DNA of 16,000 nucleotides. Origin: UMGS1696 sp964457685. Lineage in GTDB: Bacteria; Bacillota; Clostridia; Oscillospirales; CAG-272. The position numbers and the translations under genes are program-made. The notes below the pieces were generated by a model. It saw only the letters and a list, made by a program, of their open reading frames with translations, did not search any database and had not been told where the DNA came from. Every line of letters starts with the position of its first letter. Within the stretch, counting starts at the first letter, position 1. Positions 7,621 to 13,444 of the stretch are shown here, in pieces. The stretch spans positions 1 through 16,000 of the forward strand of contig CAYWFS010000037.1 of the NCBI GenBank assembly GCA_964457685.1. Reading direction: 5' to 3'.

Positions 7621-7665
7621 AAATCCGTCTTACCTCATTTTAACGGGGTCGGGACGGATTTTTTT
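7621..7665 (+). terminator. Intrinsic terminator of thrS
   Basis: Nine-bp stem AAATCCGTC/GACGGATTT (7621-7629 with 7653-7661), running into a T tract that ends at 7665, 18 nt after the thrS stop. Confidence 0.9.
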
Positions 7666-7749
7666 ATTTGCTGCCTACAAGCACGAATGAATTCTTGTAA
7701 TATTTTATATGCCACAGCATAAAATCATACAAAGCAAAGAAGTCAAAAG

Positions 7750-7780
7750 AAAAAACAGAACCCCGAAATTTATCGGGATT
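7750..7780 (-). terminator. Terminator of the AbrB-family gene
   Basis: On the minus strand AATCCCGA pairs with TTCGGGGTT (7780-7773 with 7767-7759, one G-T wobble), and a T tract follows at 7755-7750. The 84 bp between this and the thrS terminator are AT-rich with no feature I can see. Confidence 0.75.
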
Positions 7781-7806
7781 CCGTTCTCTTTTTACCGAGC
7801 AAAAGC

Positions 7807-8055
7807 TCAGCCTTCGGTTTCCTTGAGTTCTGCGAGACATGAGCGGCAAATTCTCTTGTCTTTGTAAATGATAACGTCATCTACATCTCCGCAGAAAATG
7901 CAGGAAGGCTCATACTTCTTGAGTACAACTCTGTCCTTTTCAACGAATATCTCAACGGGGTCCTTGGGTCCTATGTCGAGACGACGTCTGGTTTCGATAG
8001 GAAGCACGATTCTTCCAAGCTCATCAATTTTTCTGACTATTCCGAGTGACTTCAT
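7807..8055 (-). CDS. abrB: AbrB/SpoVT-family transition-state regulator
   Basis: DNA-binding regulator of 82 aa. Residues 1-48 (MKSLGIVRKIDELGRIVLPI and onward to DRVVLKKYEP) match the swapped-hairpin AbrB N-terminal domain nearly word for word. In Bacillus this domain binds AT-rich promoter DNA and holds back stationary-phase and sporulation genes. The C-terminus differs from Bacillus AbrB: it carries CIFC (C52, C55) and CRSC (C70, C73), a CxxC-x14-CxxC pattern likely to bind one zinc, as seen in many clostridial homologues. AAGGAG lies 7 nt before the ATG. The gene is monocistronic, with a near-consensus promoter (8121-8149) and a terminator. It is divergent from the small gene at 8426. Autoregulation is common in this family; the AT-rich DNA upstream would allow it, but no site is proven. 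Confidence 0.92.
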   Translation of the reverse strand: MKSLGIVRKIDELGRIVLPIETRRRLDIGPKDPVEIFVEKDRVVLKKYEPSCIFCGDVDDVIIYKDKRICRSCLAELKETEG

Positions 8056-8120
8056 TTTTTATCTCCTTGCAAACTGAAATATTTCTTTGTAAACCGTTGC
8101 ACTTGGCTTACCGTATACAA

Positions 8121-8149
8121 ATATTACCACATTCGATTGGAATTGTCAA
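8121..8149 (-). promoter_or_regulatory. Sigma-A promoter of the AbrB-family gene
   Basis: Minus strand TTGACA (8149-8144), 17-nt spacer, TAATAT (8126-8121) with extended -10 TGG. Predicted start ~8114, leader about 60 nt. Confidence 0.87.
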
Positions 8150-8365
8150 CACAAAAATGTCAAATTTTGTAAACAATCCGGTAATTATCAATTTGTTAAC
8201 AAAAAATCATAATTTACGGCAAGACTTGTGCGAATTAGTCTCACGGTGCCGCTATATACGGTATTCGATTCTGTTTTGGTGTAATTAATTGCCGAAATGA
8301 ACTATATGTGCAAATCGTGTCGAAGTCGGTCGGAAATAGTCAAAACGTGATTTTTTTCAAAAAAT
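8150..8365 (+). other. AT-rich intergenic region with candidate regulator sites
   Basis: No gene is supported here. Visible are a perfect 12-bp palindrome TTTGTTAACAAA (8192-8203), an exact 7-bp match to the Spo0A box core TGTCGAA (8318-8324), and ATTCGATT at 8262-8269, an 8-mer also found at 8130-8137 inside the promoter spacer of the AbrB-family gene. Each is short enough to occur by chance. Confidence 0.35.
8342..8355 (+). repeat. 14-bp direct repeat, copy 1 (copy 2 at 8784-8797)
   Basis: AAAACGTGATTTTT occurs at 8342-8355 and again at 8784-8797, flanking the small gene 8426-8719 on both sides. It could be a regulator site or chance in AT-rich DNA. Confidence 0.45.
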
Positions 8366-8395
8366 GCATATTGCTTTTCCCTCTCGGCAAGAATC
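8366..8395 (+). promoter_or_regulatory. Putative sigma-F/sigma-G (forespore) promoter
   Basis: GCATA (8366-8370), exactly 15 nt, then GGCAAGAATC (8386-8395). The Bacillus sigma-F consensus as I recall it is GYWTA-N15-GGNRANAMTW, and only the last base differs. Predicted start ~8401, ahead of GGAG (8416-8419). The only sigma-A alternative has a poor -35 at 20-nt spacing. Confidence 0.5.
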
Positions 8396-8425
8396 ATATA
8401 AAACCCGAAAAAGGCGGAGAAAAAA

Positions 8426-8719
8426 ATGCGTGGATGCAGAAAAAGTATATATCACATGAAAAACACGGGAAGCAAATATTTCACCGAAGCGTATCTTGTA
8501 ATTAAAAGCGATTCCATAAGAATGACGGAATACGGCAAAAAGGAGCTTTCCGAGGAGGCAGACAGAATAGTTAAGGAAGCTCTGGCGGAGGTCGGTATGT
8601 CCGATAAGCCTTCACATTGCTCAACTCCCGTCATCGGAAAAGCAATGTCGTTTGCACTCGGAGCTGCTTCTTCCTCCGCACTTATCGGAATAGTTGCACT
8701 CATTATAAGCTTTTCGTAA
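8426..8719 (+). CDS. Small hypothetical protein with C-terminal membrane segment
   Basis: I do not recognise this 97-aa protein. Start ATG 8426 has GGAG 6 nt upstream. Residues 1-20 are basic (MRGCRKSIYHMKNTGSKYFT). Residues ~21-62 form a charged, probably helical section rich in Glu and Lys (MTEYGKKELSEEADRIVKEA). The end, about residues 70-97 (KAMSFALGAASSSALIGIVA, then LIISFS), is one hydrophobic helix, so the protein is likely tail-anchored with a cytoplasmic N-terminus. The promoter-like sequence at 8366-8395 fits a forespore sigma factor, which would make it a sporulation gene; that is inference. A later in-frame ATG (8456) lacks a Shine-Dalgarno. No clear terminator follows. Confidence 0.62.
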   Translation: MRGCRKSIYHMKNTGSKYFTEAYLVIKSDSIRMTEYGKKELSEEADRIVKEALAEVGMSDKPSHCSTPVIGKAMSFALGAASSSALIGIVALIISFS

Positions 8720-8815
8720 ACAAAGAGGAAGTTTTGTCTTGTACCGGCTCGTTCTTTTTGATGAAATAATGTCATTCATGCCGAAAACGTGATTTTTAAT
8801 TCAAATAATATTTAC

Positions 8816-8845
8816 TTGACGAAAGAGCGTAATGTGGTGTATAAT
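8816..8845 (+). promoter_or_regulatory. Sigma-A promoter of the structured RNA upstream of rnj
   Basis: TTGACG (8816-8821), 18-nt spacer, TATAAT (8840-8845). Predicted start ~8852. This is the only convincing promoter before the RNase J gene. The stretch 8720-8815 holds nothing else I can support apart from repeat copy 2 (8784-8797). Confidence 0.82.
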
Positions 8846-8851
8846 GTAGGT

Positions 8852-9030
8852 ATGTTAATTTGTCGCCGGATAAGTTTGGCCGGCAGCTTTATCACGAAAA
8901 ACTTAATATGTCACCGTAATACCACTGTCGCTCCGCCGCCTTCGGAATCGAGTGGTATACCTGACGGTGGCTGTATTTTGTCGGGCGCGTAGTTATCTCT
9001 GCACCCTTGTTGCGTTTTATCCGTTTTTTT
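8852..9030 (+). ncRNA. Structured RNA of about 179 nt with 6S RNA-like architecture
   Basis: Between a strong promoter and seven T (9024-9030) the sequence folds into one long rod. The closing stem is CGGATAAG/TTTATCCG (8867-8874 with 9016-9023), then GCAGC/GTTGC (8883-8887 with 9009-9013). A large central bubble follows (8888-8904 facing 8978-9008), whose 3' strand can form its own small hairpin (8983-8989 with 9000-9006). The apical rod is AATAT/GTATT (8905-8909 with 8973-8977), GTCACCGT/ACGGTGGC (8910-8917 with 8964-8971), ATACCACT/AGTGGTAT (8919-8926 with 8951-8958), and tip TCCG/CGGA (8932-8935 with 8943-8946). A rod with an open central bubble and about 180 nt is the 6S RNA pattern, an RNA that mimics an open promoter and binds sigma-70/A RNA polymerase. 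No sequence consensus was matched. It could instead be a regulatory leader of rnj. Confidence 0.55.
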
Positions 9031-9156
9031 ACACTTCCCGAACGGTTGTGGGAGGAGTAAAGCGGCTCTGTGCCTGTTGTTTTTCGGAAATATTACATAT
9101 TAACTGGAGTTATACAAATATTAAAGAACGAAAATTCAAGTAAGAAAGGTGATCCT

Positions 9157-10827
9157 ATGGCAAAAAAGCAAAACAGCAAGGTTCGTGTAATGATGCTCGG
9201 CGGTCTTAACGAGATAGGAAAGAACATTGCTGTTATCGAATACGAAAACGATATGATAGTTATCGACTGCGGACTTGCGTTCCCCGATGAGGATATGCTC
9301 GGAGTCGATCTTGTTATCCCCGATTTCACATACCTCGAAAAGAACGTCTCAAAGATAAGAGGTATACTTATCACTCACGGACACGAAGACCACATCGGTT
9401 CTCTCCCGTACCTTCTCAAAAACATAAATGTTCCTGTATACGGTACCCGTCTCACACTCGGTATAGTCGAAACCAAGCTGGCAGAGCATAAGCTTCTCGG
9501 AGAACGTGAGCTTGTTACGGTTGAAGCTGGAACAGTGCTGAAGCTCGGTGTTTTCAAGTGCGAATTTATCAGAGCAAATCACTCCATAGCGGACGCTTGC
9601 ATGATAGCGGTAAAGACCCCCGAGGGTACTATTCTTCATACGGGCGACTTCAAGCTCGATGTATCTCCGATCGGCGGAGAAATGATGGATCTCACCAGAA
9701 TAGGTGAATACGGCAGAGACGGTGTGCTTCTTCTCATGTGCGAAAGTACAAACGTAGACCACCCCGGCTTTACTCCGTCCGAGAGAAAGGTCGGTGCATC
9801 TCTCGATCGCATATTCATGACGAACACCGACAAGAGAATCATAATAGCCACCTTCTCCTCGAACGTACACAGAGTTCAGCAGATAATCAATTCCAGCGTA
9901 AAATACGGACGTAAGGTTGCGATAACCGGCAGAAGTATGCTGAACGTAGTCGGTGCCGCCGTTCGTCTCGGATATATGGACGTTCCCGCCGGAGCTTTAA
10001 TAGATATAGCCGATATAAACCGCTACCCTGCCGAAAAGATAACCATTGTTACCACAGGTTCTCAGGGTGAGCCTATGTCCGCTCTTTATCGTATGGCATT
10101 CTCGGATCACACTCAGGTAGAGCTTACCCCCCGTGACCTTGTTGTGCTTTCCTCACACGCTATTCCCGGTAACGAAAAGCTGGTCTCCCGTATTATCAAC
10201 GAAATGTACAGAAAGGGTGTCAGCGTTTACCATGACGAAGCTGTAGTTCACGTTTCGGGACACGCTTGTCAGGAGGAATTAAAGCTGATTCACGCCCTCA
10301 CAAAGCCGAAATACTTCATGCCCATCCACGGTGAATACCACCACCTCATGCAGCACAAGGAGCTTGCAGAGTACATGGGAATGGATCCGCAGAACATATT
10401 CCTCATGGAAATCGGTCAGGTTCTCGAGCTTGACAGAAACTCATGTAAGAAGAACGGCACTGTTCCCTCGGGAAGAATGCTTGTTGACGGCTACGGTGTC
10501 GGAGATGTCGGAAATATCGTTCTTCGTGACCGCCGCCACCTTGCTCAGGACGGACTTATCGTTGTCGTTGCCACGGTTGATATAGACGAGGCTACGATAG
10601 TATCGGGACCCGACCTTATTTCGAGAGGCTTTGTATACGTCCGTGAAAGCGAAGAGCTTATGGACAGCGTAAAGGAGCTTGTACGAGGAGTTCTCTGCGA
10701 CACGCTTGACTCGGGAGTTACAGAGTGGACTCAGATGAAGACAAACGTAAAGGACGCACTCACAAAGTACCTCTACTCAAAGACAAAGCGTAAGCCGATG
10801 ATACTTCCCATCATCATGAATGTTTGA
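9157..10827 (+). CDS. rnj: Ribonuclease J
   Basis: Metallo-beta-lactamase/beta-CASP ribonuclease with 5'-to-3' exo and endo activity, central to mRNA decay and rRNA maturation in Bacillota. It has 556 aa, normal for RNase J. The zinc-site motifs are complete: HGHEDH (H74, H76, D78, H79), H142 in ANHSIAD, D164 in HTGDFKLD, and H391 in MPIHGEYHH. Beta-CASP motifs are visible as STNVDHPG, SSHAIPGNE and VHVSGHA, followed by the C-terminal domain from about 450. The start ATG 9157 follows AAAGGTGATC, a strong match to the 16S 3' end; a longer frame from 9070 has no such site. It is the first gene of a four-gene operon. No clear promoter lies between the U tract at 9030 and the ATG, so transcription may come from 8816-8845 by read-through. 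Confidence 0.97.
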   Translation: MAKKQNSKVRVMMLGGLNEIGKNIAVIEYENDMIVIDCGLAFPDEDMLGVDLVIPDFTYLEKNVSKIRGILITHGHEDHIGSLPYLLKNINVPVYGTRLTLGIVETKLAEHKLLGERELVTVEAGTVLKLGVFKCEFIRANHSIADACMIAVKTPEGTILHTGDFKLDVSPIGGEMMDLTRIGEYGRDGVLLLMCESTNVDHPGFTPSERKVGASLDRIFMTNTDKRIIIATFSSNVHRVQQIINSSVKYGRKVAITGRSMLNVVGAAVRLGYMDVPAGALIDIADINRYPAEKITIVTTGSQGEPMSALYRMAFSDHTQVELTPRDLVVLSSHAIPGNEKLVSRIINEMYRKGVSVYHDEAVVHVSGHACQEELKLIHALTKPKYFMPIHGEYHHLMQHKELAEYMGMDPQNIFLMEIGQVLELDRNSCKKNGTVPSGRMLVDGYGVGDVGNIVLRDRRHLAQDGLIVVVATVDIDEATIVSGPDLISRGFVYVRESEELMDSVKELVRGVLCDTLDSGVTEWTQMKTNVKDALTKYLYSKTKRKPMILPIIMNV

Positions 10828-10846
10828 TATTTAAGGAGATTTTATT

Positions 10847-11146
10847 ATGATAAAGCATATTATCCTATGGAAGCTCAAGGATGAGCTGAGTGCAGAGGAA
10901 AAAGCTGCCGCAAAAGCCGAGGCTAAAAGAAGACTTGAAAATCTGAACGGCAAAATAGAGGGTCTTGTTTCCCTCAGAGTTGTTACCGATTCTCTCGATA
11001 CCTCCAACGCAGACATGATGCTTGATTCCTCCTTCACAACTGCCGAGGCTCTTGCGGGATACCAGACAAATCCCCTCCACCTTGAAGCGGCAGGATATGT
11101 TCGTTCCGTTGTTTCACAGAGACTCTGCCTTGATTTTAACGACTGA
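10847..11146 (+). CDS. Dabb (stress-responsive alpha/beta-barrel) domain protein
   Basis: A 99-aa cytoplasmic protein filling one Dabb domain. Family marks are the opening MIKHIILWKLKD, the central helical part, a DMMLDSSFTTAEALAGYQTN segment, and the PLHLEAAGYVRSVVSQR end, which normally forms the last helix and strand of the dimeric ferredoxin-like fold. Members range from plant stress proteins to polyketide cyclases. In Clostridia they are common and uncharacterised, so I assign no reaction. AAGGAG sits 8 nt before the ATG. The gene starts 19 nt after rnj, and its TGA shares one base with the ATG of the next gene, so the two are probably translationally coupled. Confidence 0.9.
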   Translation: MIKHIILWKLKDELSAEEKAAAKAEAKRRLENLNGKIEGLVSLRVVTDSLDTSNADMMLDSSFTTAEALAGYQTNPLHLEAAGYVRSVVSQRLCLDFND

Positions 11147-12417
11147 TGGCAAATTACAGAAAAGCGGAGCTGCTTTCCCCCGCAGGAAACTTTGAAAAGC
11201 TGAAAGCCGCCGTAAATTACGGTGCAGATGCCGTATACCTTGCAGGAAGAAACTTCGGTATGCGTGTAGCCTCCACAAATTTCGACCGTGATGAGCTTAT
11301 TGCGGCGGTATACTACTGTCACAGCCACAATGTAAAGCTTTATGTAACGGTCAACGTAATGCCGCACACGAACGAATACGAAGATCTTGCCGCATACATC
11401 CGATTCCTTGATGAGGTTGGTGTAGATGCGGTAATCGTTGCGGACATCGGTGTTGTTATGCTCATTCGTGAGATAGCACCCTCTCTTGAAATACACATTT
11501 CAACTCAGGCAAGTGCGGTATCCGCTCAGGCTTGCAACGCATGGCACAAGCTCGGTGCAAAAAGAGTAGTCCTTGCCCGTGAGCTTACAATGAAGGATAT
11601 AGTTGAGATAAGAAAGAATATCCCCGATTCACTTGAAATAGAAGCGTTTGTTCACGGAGCAATGTGTATCGCATACAGCGGAAGATGCCTCCTCTCGAAC
11701 TATTTCACGGGACGTGACGCAAACCACGGTGCCTGTGCTCAGTCGTGCAGATGGAAGTATTCTCCCACAGCAATAGACCTTGCAGAATCGAACCGCCCCG
11801 ATATTCCCTCTGTTGCTACGGCTTATGAGGAAAACGGAGAGACGTTCTTCATGTCTTCGAGAGATACCTCAATGATAGAACATATTCCCGAGCTTGAAGA
11901 ATCGGGCATTACCAGCTTCAAGATAGAGGGCAGAGTCAAGAGTGCATACTACGTTGCCGTTGTTACAAATACATACCGCATGGCAATAGACGCATACAGA
12001 CGTGACCCCGGTGCATACAAATTCGATAAAGCATGGCTCACCGAACTTGACGGAGTAAGTCACCGAGAATACGGCACGGGCTTCTACTTCACTCCCCCGT
12101 CTCAGGATGCAAACACCGTCCACGACCTCGGCTACATTCGTGAAAAGGCATATATTGCCTCCGCTGTCTCCGATTCACTCACCCCAGATGAAAACGGTAT
12201 GTACGATGCCCTGTTCATTCAGAGAAACAAGGTAACAAGCAGTGACACCGTTGAGCTTATCACCCCCGGAAAGGTAGGTAGAGCATTCTCCGCCTCCACA
12301 CTCAGTGACGCTCAGGGAAATGCTCTCGAGTCCGCTCCTCATCCGTCCATGTATTTCAGACTTAAAGTTCCCTTTGCGGTAAAGCAGGGAGATATTCTGA
12401 GACTCGGAGGAGAATAA
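11146..12417 (+). CDS. Peptidase U32 family protein, TrhP-like tRNA hydroxylation protein
   Basis: A U32-family protein of 423 aa. The family signature is EAFVHGAMCIAYSGRCLLS at about residues 166-184. Four cysteines, C174, C181, C197 and C201 (C-x6-C-x15-C-x3-C), match those proposed to hold an iron-sulfur cluster. U32 proteins were first called collagenases, but E. coli TrhP (YegQ) and Bacillus TrhP1/TrhP2 (YrrN/YrrO) are needed for prephenate-dependent 5-hydroxyuridine formation at tRNA position 34. The length and N-terminal AELLSPAGNFEKLKAAVNYG suit the TrhP2/YegQ group, and this role fits the RNA-related neighbour rnj. The rRNA-hydroxylating RlhA branch is the main alternative. The start overlaps the stop of the Dabb gene and has no Shine-Dalgarno of its own. 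Confidence 0.88.
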   Translation: MANYRKAELLSPAGNFEKLKAAVNYGADAVYLAGRNFGMRVASTNFDRDELIAAVYYCHSHNVKLYVTVNVMPHTNEYEDLAAYIRFLDEVGVDAVIVADIGVVMLIREIAPSLEIHISTQASAVSAQACNAWHKLGAKRVVLARELTMKDIVEIRKNIPDSLEIEAFVHGAMCIAYSGRCLLSNYFTGRDANHGACAQSCRWKYSPTAIDLAESNRPDIPSVATAYEENGETFFMSSRDTSMIEHIPELEESGITSFKIEGRVKSAYYVAVVTNTYRMAIDAYRRDPGAYKFDKAWLTELDGVSHREYGTGFYFTPPSQDANTVHDLGYIREKAYIASAVSDSLTPDENGMYDALFIQRNKVTSSDTVELITPGKVGRAFSASTLSDAQGNALESAPHPSMYFRLKVPFAVKQGDILRLGGE

Positions 12418-12420
12418 GCG

Positions 12421-13257
12421 TTGGAATTTATTGATATTCTGAAAGCGTTTTTCATCGGCATTATCCAGGGAATAACGGAATGGCTTCCCATCTCCTCAAC
12501 CGGCCACATGATTCTCTTTGAAGAATTTGCGAAAATGAACGTGTCCGAGGAATTTATGGAAATGTTCCGTGTGGTAATCCAGTTCGGCTCCATTCTTGCC
12601 GTTGTTATTCTTTATTGGAAAAAGCTGTTCCCGTTCTGCCCCTCCGCTGACTCAAACGAAAGAAAAAACATCTGGAAGCTTTGGCTTAAAATCGTTATAG
12701 CTATCATCCCGGCAGGAATTGTCGGTGTGCTGTTTGACGACATACTCGACTATTACCTCTACAATTACGTTACGGTAGCCGCCGCTCTTATCATATACGG
12801 AATAGTGTTCATTGTCATCGAAAGACGGCACAAAAACAAGACCTATCTCATAAACTCTACGGACGATATAGACTCGAAAACCGCCCTGAAAATCGGTGCA
12901 TTCCAAATGCTCGCACTTATCCCCGGAACATCACGCTCGGGTTCAACGATAATCGGTGCCATGTGTGTTGGTGTTTCTCGAACAACTGCGGCTGAGTTCT
13001 CGTTCTTCCTTGCAATTCCCGTTATGCTCGGTGCAAGCCTCCTCAAAATAGCGAAATATGCCGTAAACTACGGACTTGCGTTCTCCGGTGCCGAGATTGC
13101 CACTCTCGTTATCGGTACGCTGACAGCATTTGTCGTATCACTTGTTGCGATTCGCTTCCTTGTTGACTTCGTTCGCCGTCACAGCTTCGAGGTCTTCGGA
13201 TGGTACAGAATAATCCTCGGTGTCGCAGTGCTTGCTTACTTCGCATTTGCAGGTTAA
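12421..13257 (+). CDS. uppP: Undecaprenyl-diphosphatase (BacA/UppP)
   Basis: Integral membrane phosphatase that converts undecaprenyl diphosphate to undecaprenyl phosphate, recycling the lipid carrier for peptidoglycan and other wall polymers. It also confers basal bacitracin resistance. The 278 aa hold several hydrophobic segments and both signature loops: QGITEWLPISSTGH (E20, S25, S26, H29) and PGTSRSGSTI (R172), equivalent to the E. coli active-site E21, S27, H30 and R174. The start is TTG at 12421, with GGAGGAG 8 nt upstream inside the end of the U32 gene. Only 3 nt separate the two frames, so this is the last gene of the operon, ending at the terminator 13268-13302. Confidence 0.97.
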   Translation: MEFIDILKAFFIGIIQGITEWLPISSTGHMILFEEFAKMNVSEEFMEMFRVVIQFGSILAVVILYWKKLFPFCPSADSNERKNIWKLWLKIVIAIIPAGIVGVLFDDILDYYLYNYVTVAAALIIYGIVFIVIERRHKNKTYLINSTDDIDSKTALKIGAFQMLALIPGTSRSGSTIIGAMCVGVSRTTAAEFSFFLAIPVMLGASLLKIAKYAVNYGLAFSGAEIATLVIGTLTAFVVSLVAIRFLVDFVRRHSFEVFGWYRIILGVAVLAYFAFAG

Positions 13258-13267
13258 TAAAAAACAA

Positions 13268-13302
13268 AAGTCGGTCATTTGATGAAGTGATCGGCTTTTT
13301 TT
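13268..13302 (+). terminator. Intrinsic terminator of the rnj-uppP operon
   Basis: Ten-bp stem AAGTCGGTCA/TGATCGGCTT (13268-13277 with 13288-13297, two G-T wobbles), 10-nt loop, T tract to 13302. Confidence 0.88.
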
Positions 13303-13330
13303 GTTTCTGAAATGCGTTCGGAAATATATT

Positions 13331-13418
13331 GTTAAATTGTTATTCATAATATATGCGAATATTGAGGTTATAATAGTATCAGTATAATTAGGTCAGTACA
13401 GCAAACTTGGTTAAATTG
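13331..13418 (+). promoter_or_regulatory. Probable promoter region of the FGGY kinase gene
   Basis: Two TATAAT hexamers are present (13369-13374 and 13383-13388). Neither has a good -35 at 17 nt; the second has TTGAGG (13362-13367) at 15 nt. A 9-mer GTTAAATTG occurs at 13331-13339 and 13410-13418, on either side. A promoter needing an activator would look like this, but the evidence is thin. Confidence 0.35.
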
Positions 13419-13444
13419 ATTAAAATATTGTACGGAGGAACAGC

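Noticed and set aside
8789..9143. Two overlapping short plus-strand frames upstream of RNase J (8789-8992 and 8952-9143)
   Set aside because: They cross the promoter and the heavily paired RNA region, lack Shine-Dalgarno sites, and have no protein-like composition.
9070..9156. Longer start of RNase J at 9070
   Set aside because: No Shine-Dalgarno there, and the extension has no family similarity. ATG 9157 has a strong site.
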